From positions 1 to 64,000 of the forward strand of contig NZ_JAKTTI010000011.1 of assembly GCF_022427965.1 (NCBI RefSeq): a DNA stretch of 64,000 nt, given 5' to 3'. The translations under genes were made by a program, and so were the position numbers. Shown here piece after piece: positions 63,209 to 64,000 of this stretch; within the stretch, counting starts at the first letter, position 1, and the number at the start of each line of letters is the position of its first letter. Under the pieces are notes generated by a model. That model was given only the letters and a program-made list of their open reading frames with translations, was not told where the DNA came from and made no database searches. This DNA is from Fredinandcohnia quinoae (lineage in GTDB: Bacteria; Bacillota; Bacilli; Bacillales; Bacillaceae_L).

Positions 63209-63397
63209 TCAAATGCGCCTTGGCGTATTTGCGCCCAGATTTTTTCGAGCTTGCTCGAAAAGCTTCCTTTAAAAATCTGAGGCATCCGCCGGAGGCTTTA
63301 ACTTTATTCAGTCTGTGTTTGAACTCCAACTCAATTGAAACCCGTTTGCATTCATCTCACCACTTATAGATGTGGGAGACTTCTGCTGAATAAAGTT
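63209..63397. repeat. Structured intergenic repeat, copy 2
   Basis: This 189-bp copy is nearly identical to 59681-59865 over its first 100 bases and last 50; about 25-30 bases after the first inner repeat arm differ. The same 12-bp inverted repeat lies at 63300-63311 and 63386-63397. Its last base falls on the stop codon region of the minus-strand yufK-like gene. Confidence 0.9.
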
Positions 63398-63953
63398 AAA
63401 TCGGTAAACTCGCAATCATACTATTGTACAGCTTTATACACAAATAAATGACTGTCGTAAAAAAAGTACACCAAATCAAGATATGAAAAAAAACAATCCC
63501 GATTAATCCTGTAAATGATAGGGTGGCATGAATTTTATACACAAAATAAATAAAATAAATAACAGTAACAAGGAAAAAGATTCCGATAATCCCATACAAG
63601 GAGTTAATTGAAAATAAAGATGCTACAGCACCTACGAGATAAAAAGTTGAACCCATTCGTATTCGCTGCAAACTATCCCCTTTACGATCCTTAGAAAAAA
63701 ACAACAAAGATAATTCCAATAATGTATCCGCTATTAATTTTAATGCTGCAAATAACATGAAATAGAACAAAAAGAATAAAAAGAAAATCGCTAAATTAAT
63801 TCCAGCTACCGAAAAGAACTCTTGCATTCCACGATAAATACCAACTTGCTTTAATAGTACCAATGCATTGATTTCAGTATAAATTGCGAGTGAAATACTA
63901 AAAAGCATGATTGATATAAGTGGAAAATAACCTGTAAAATACGTATTTTTCAT
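63396..63953 (-). CDS. yufK: YufK-like membrane protein (DUF5366)
   Basis: This 185-residue protein has about five membrane spans and starts MKNTYFTGYFPLISIMLFS, which resembles B. subtilis YufK (MKNTYLTGYFPLI). An ALKLIADTLLELSLLFFSKD segment is also shared. The gene lies near pbpD in B. subtilis too. Function unknown. Its stop overlaps the end of repeat copy 2 by 2 bases. Confidence 0.85.
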   Translation of the reverse strand: MKNTYFTGYFPLISIMLFSISLAIYTEINALVLLKQVGIYRGMQEFFSVAGINLAIFFLFFLFYFMLFAALKLIADTLLELSLLFFSKDRKGDSLQRIRMGSTFYLVGAVASLFSINSLYGIIGIFFLVTVIYFIYFVYKIHATLSFTGLIGIVFFHILIWCTFFTTVIYLCIKLYNSMIASLPI

Positions 63954-64000
63954 GATTTAAATCCTCACATACATTCTCGAACAAAATACATAACATCAAA

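Noticed and set aside
63181-63369. Plus-strand open frame after pbpD
   Set aside because: It is repeat copy 2 read as protein and starts inside the pbpD terminator.

Overview
This AT-rich window most likely comes from a Gram-positive member of the Bacillaceae. Start regions carry strong AGGAGG-type ribosome binding sites. There is a SAM (S-box) riboswitch and there are CcpA-type cre boxes. About 17 kb at the right end keeps the gene order I recall for the Bacillus subtilis mstX-yugO-pgi-yugJ-yugI-alaT-alaR-yugF-yugE-kapB-kapD-yuxJ-pbpD-yufK region. It is not B. subtilis itself: kinB and patB are absent from their expected place, and an ECF sigma/anti-sigma pair and a LysM-NlpC/P60 gene sit in the block.

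Positions 300-24000 form a pectin and rhamnogalacturonan utilisation locus. An oligosaccharide ABC importer (lipoprotein, LplB-type permease, and an LplC-type permease on the opposite strand) is followed on the minus strand by a DUF624 protein and GH43, GH105, GH28, alpha/beta hydrolase, CE8 pectin methylesterase and SGNH acetylesterase genes. None of these enzymes has a signal peptide, so substituted oligosaccharides are probably imported and trimmed in the cytoplasm. The monomers then flow through UxaC-UxaB-UxaA (galacturonate branch) and KduI-KduD (unsaturated uronate branch) to KDG, and through KdgK and KdgA to pyruvate and glyceraldehyde 3-phosphate. A LacI-family regulator, a membrane-anchored AraC-type regulator that seems to start with a rare ATT codon, several cre boxes and a 14-bp palindrome are the visible controls.

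Positions 24100-34900 are an accessory stretch on the minus strand. It holds a TetR/YhgE-Pip pair, a TetR/FtsX-type ABC exporter operon, DUF2804, a NIPSNAP-like/Nudix fusion, a GNAT-like protein and, on the plus strand, three very small membrane protein genes, one of them frameshifted.

Positions 34940-42100 concern sulfur amino acids: a cystine-type ABC importer with a possible CymR operator, an acyl-CoA dehydrogenase-like flavoprotein, and an S-box-controlled metI-metC pair. A two-gene minus-strand unit (aldonolactone-oxidase-like flavoprotein plus an alanine-racemase-fold PLP enzyme) has no obvious pathway here. It is followed by a cold-shock gene, a SIMPL-domain protein and a DUF2639 peptide.

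From 46800 on lies the conserved yug-kap-pbpD block. Its intergenic spaces carry a 52-bp tandem repeat array (49574-49882), one copy of a hairpin repeat (58806-58926), and two copies of a roughly 187-bp structured element (59681-59865 and 63209-63397). No tRNA, rRNA, intact transposase or CRISPR array was seen.
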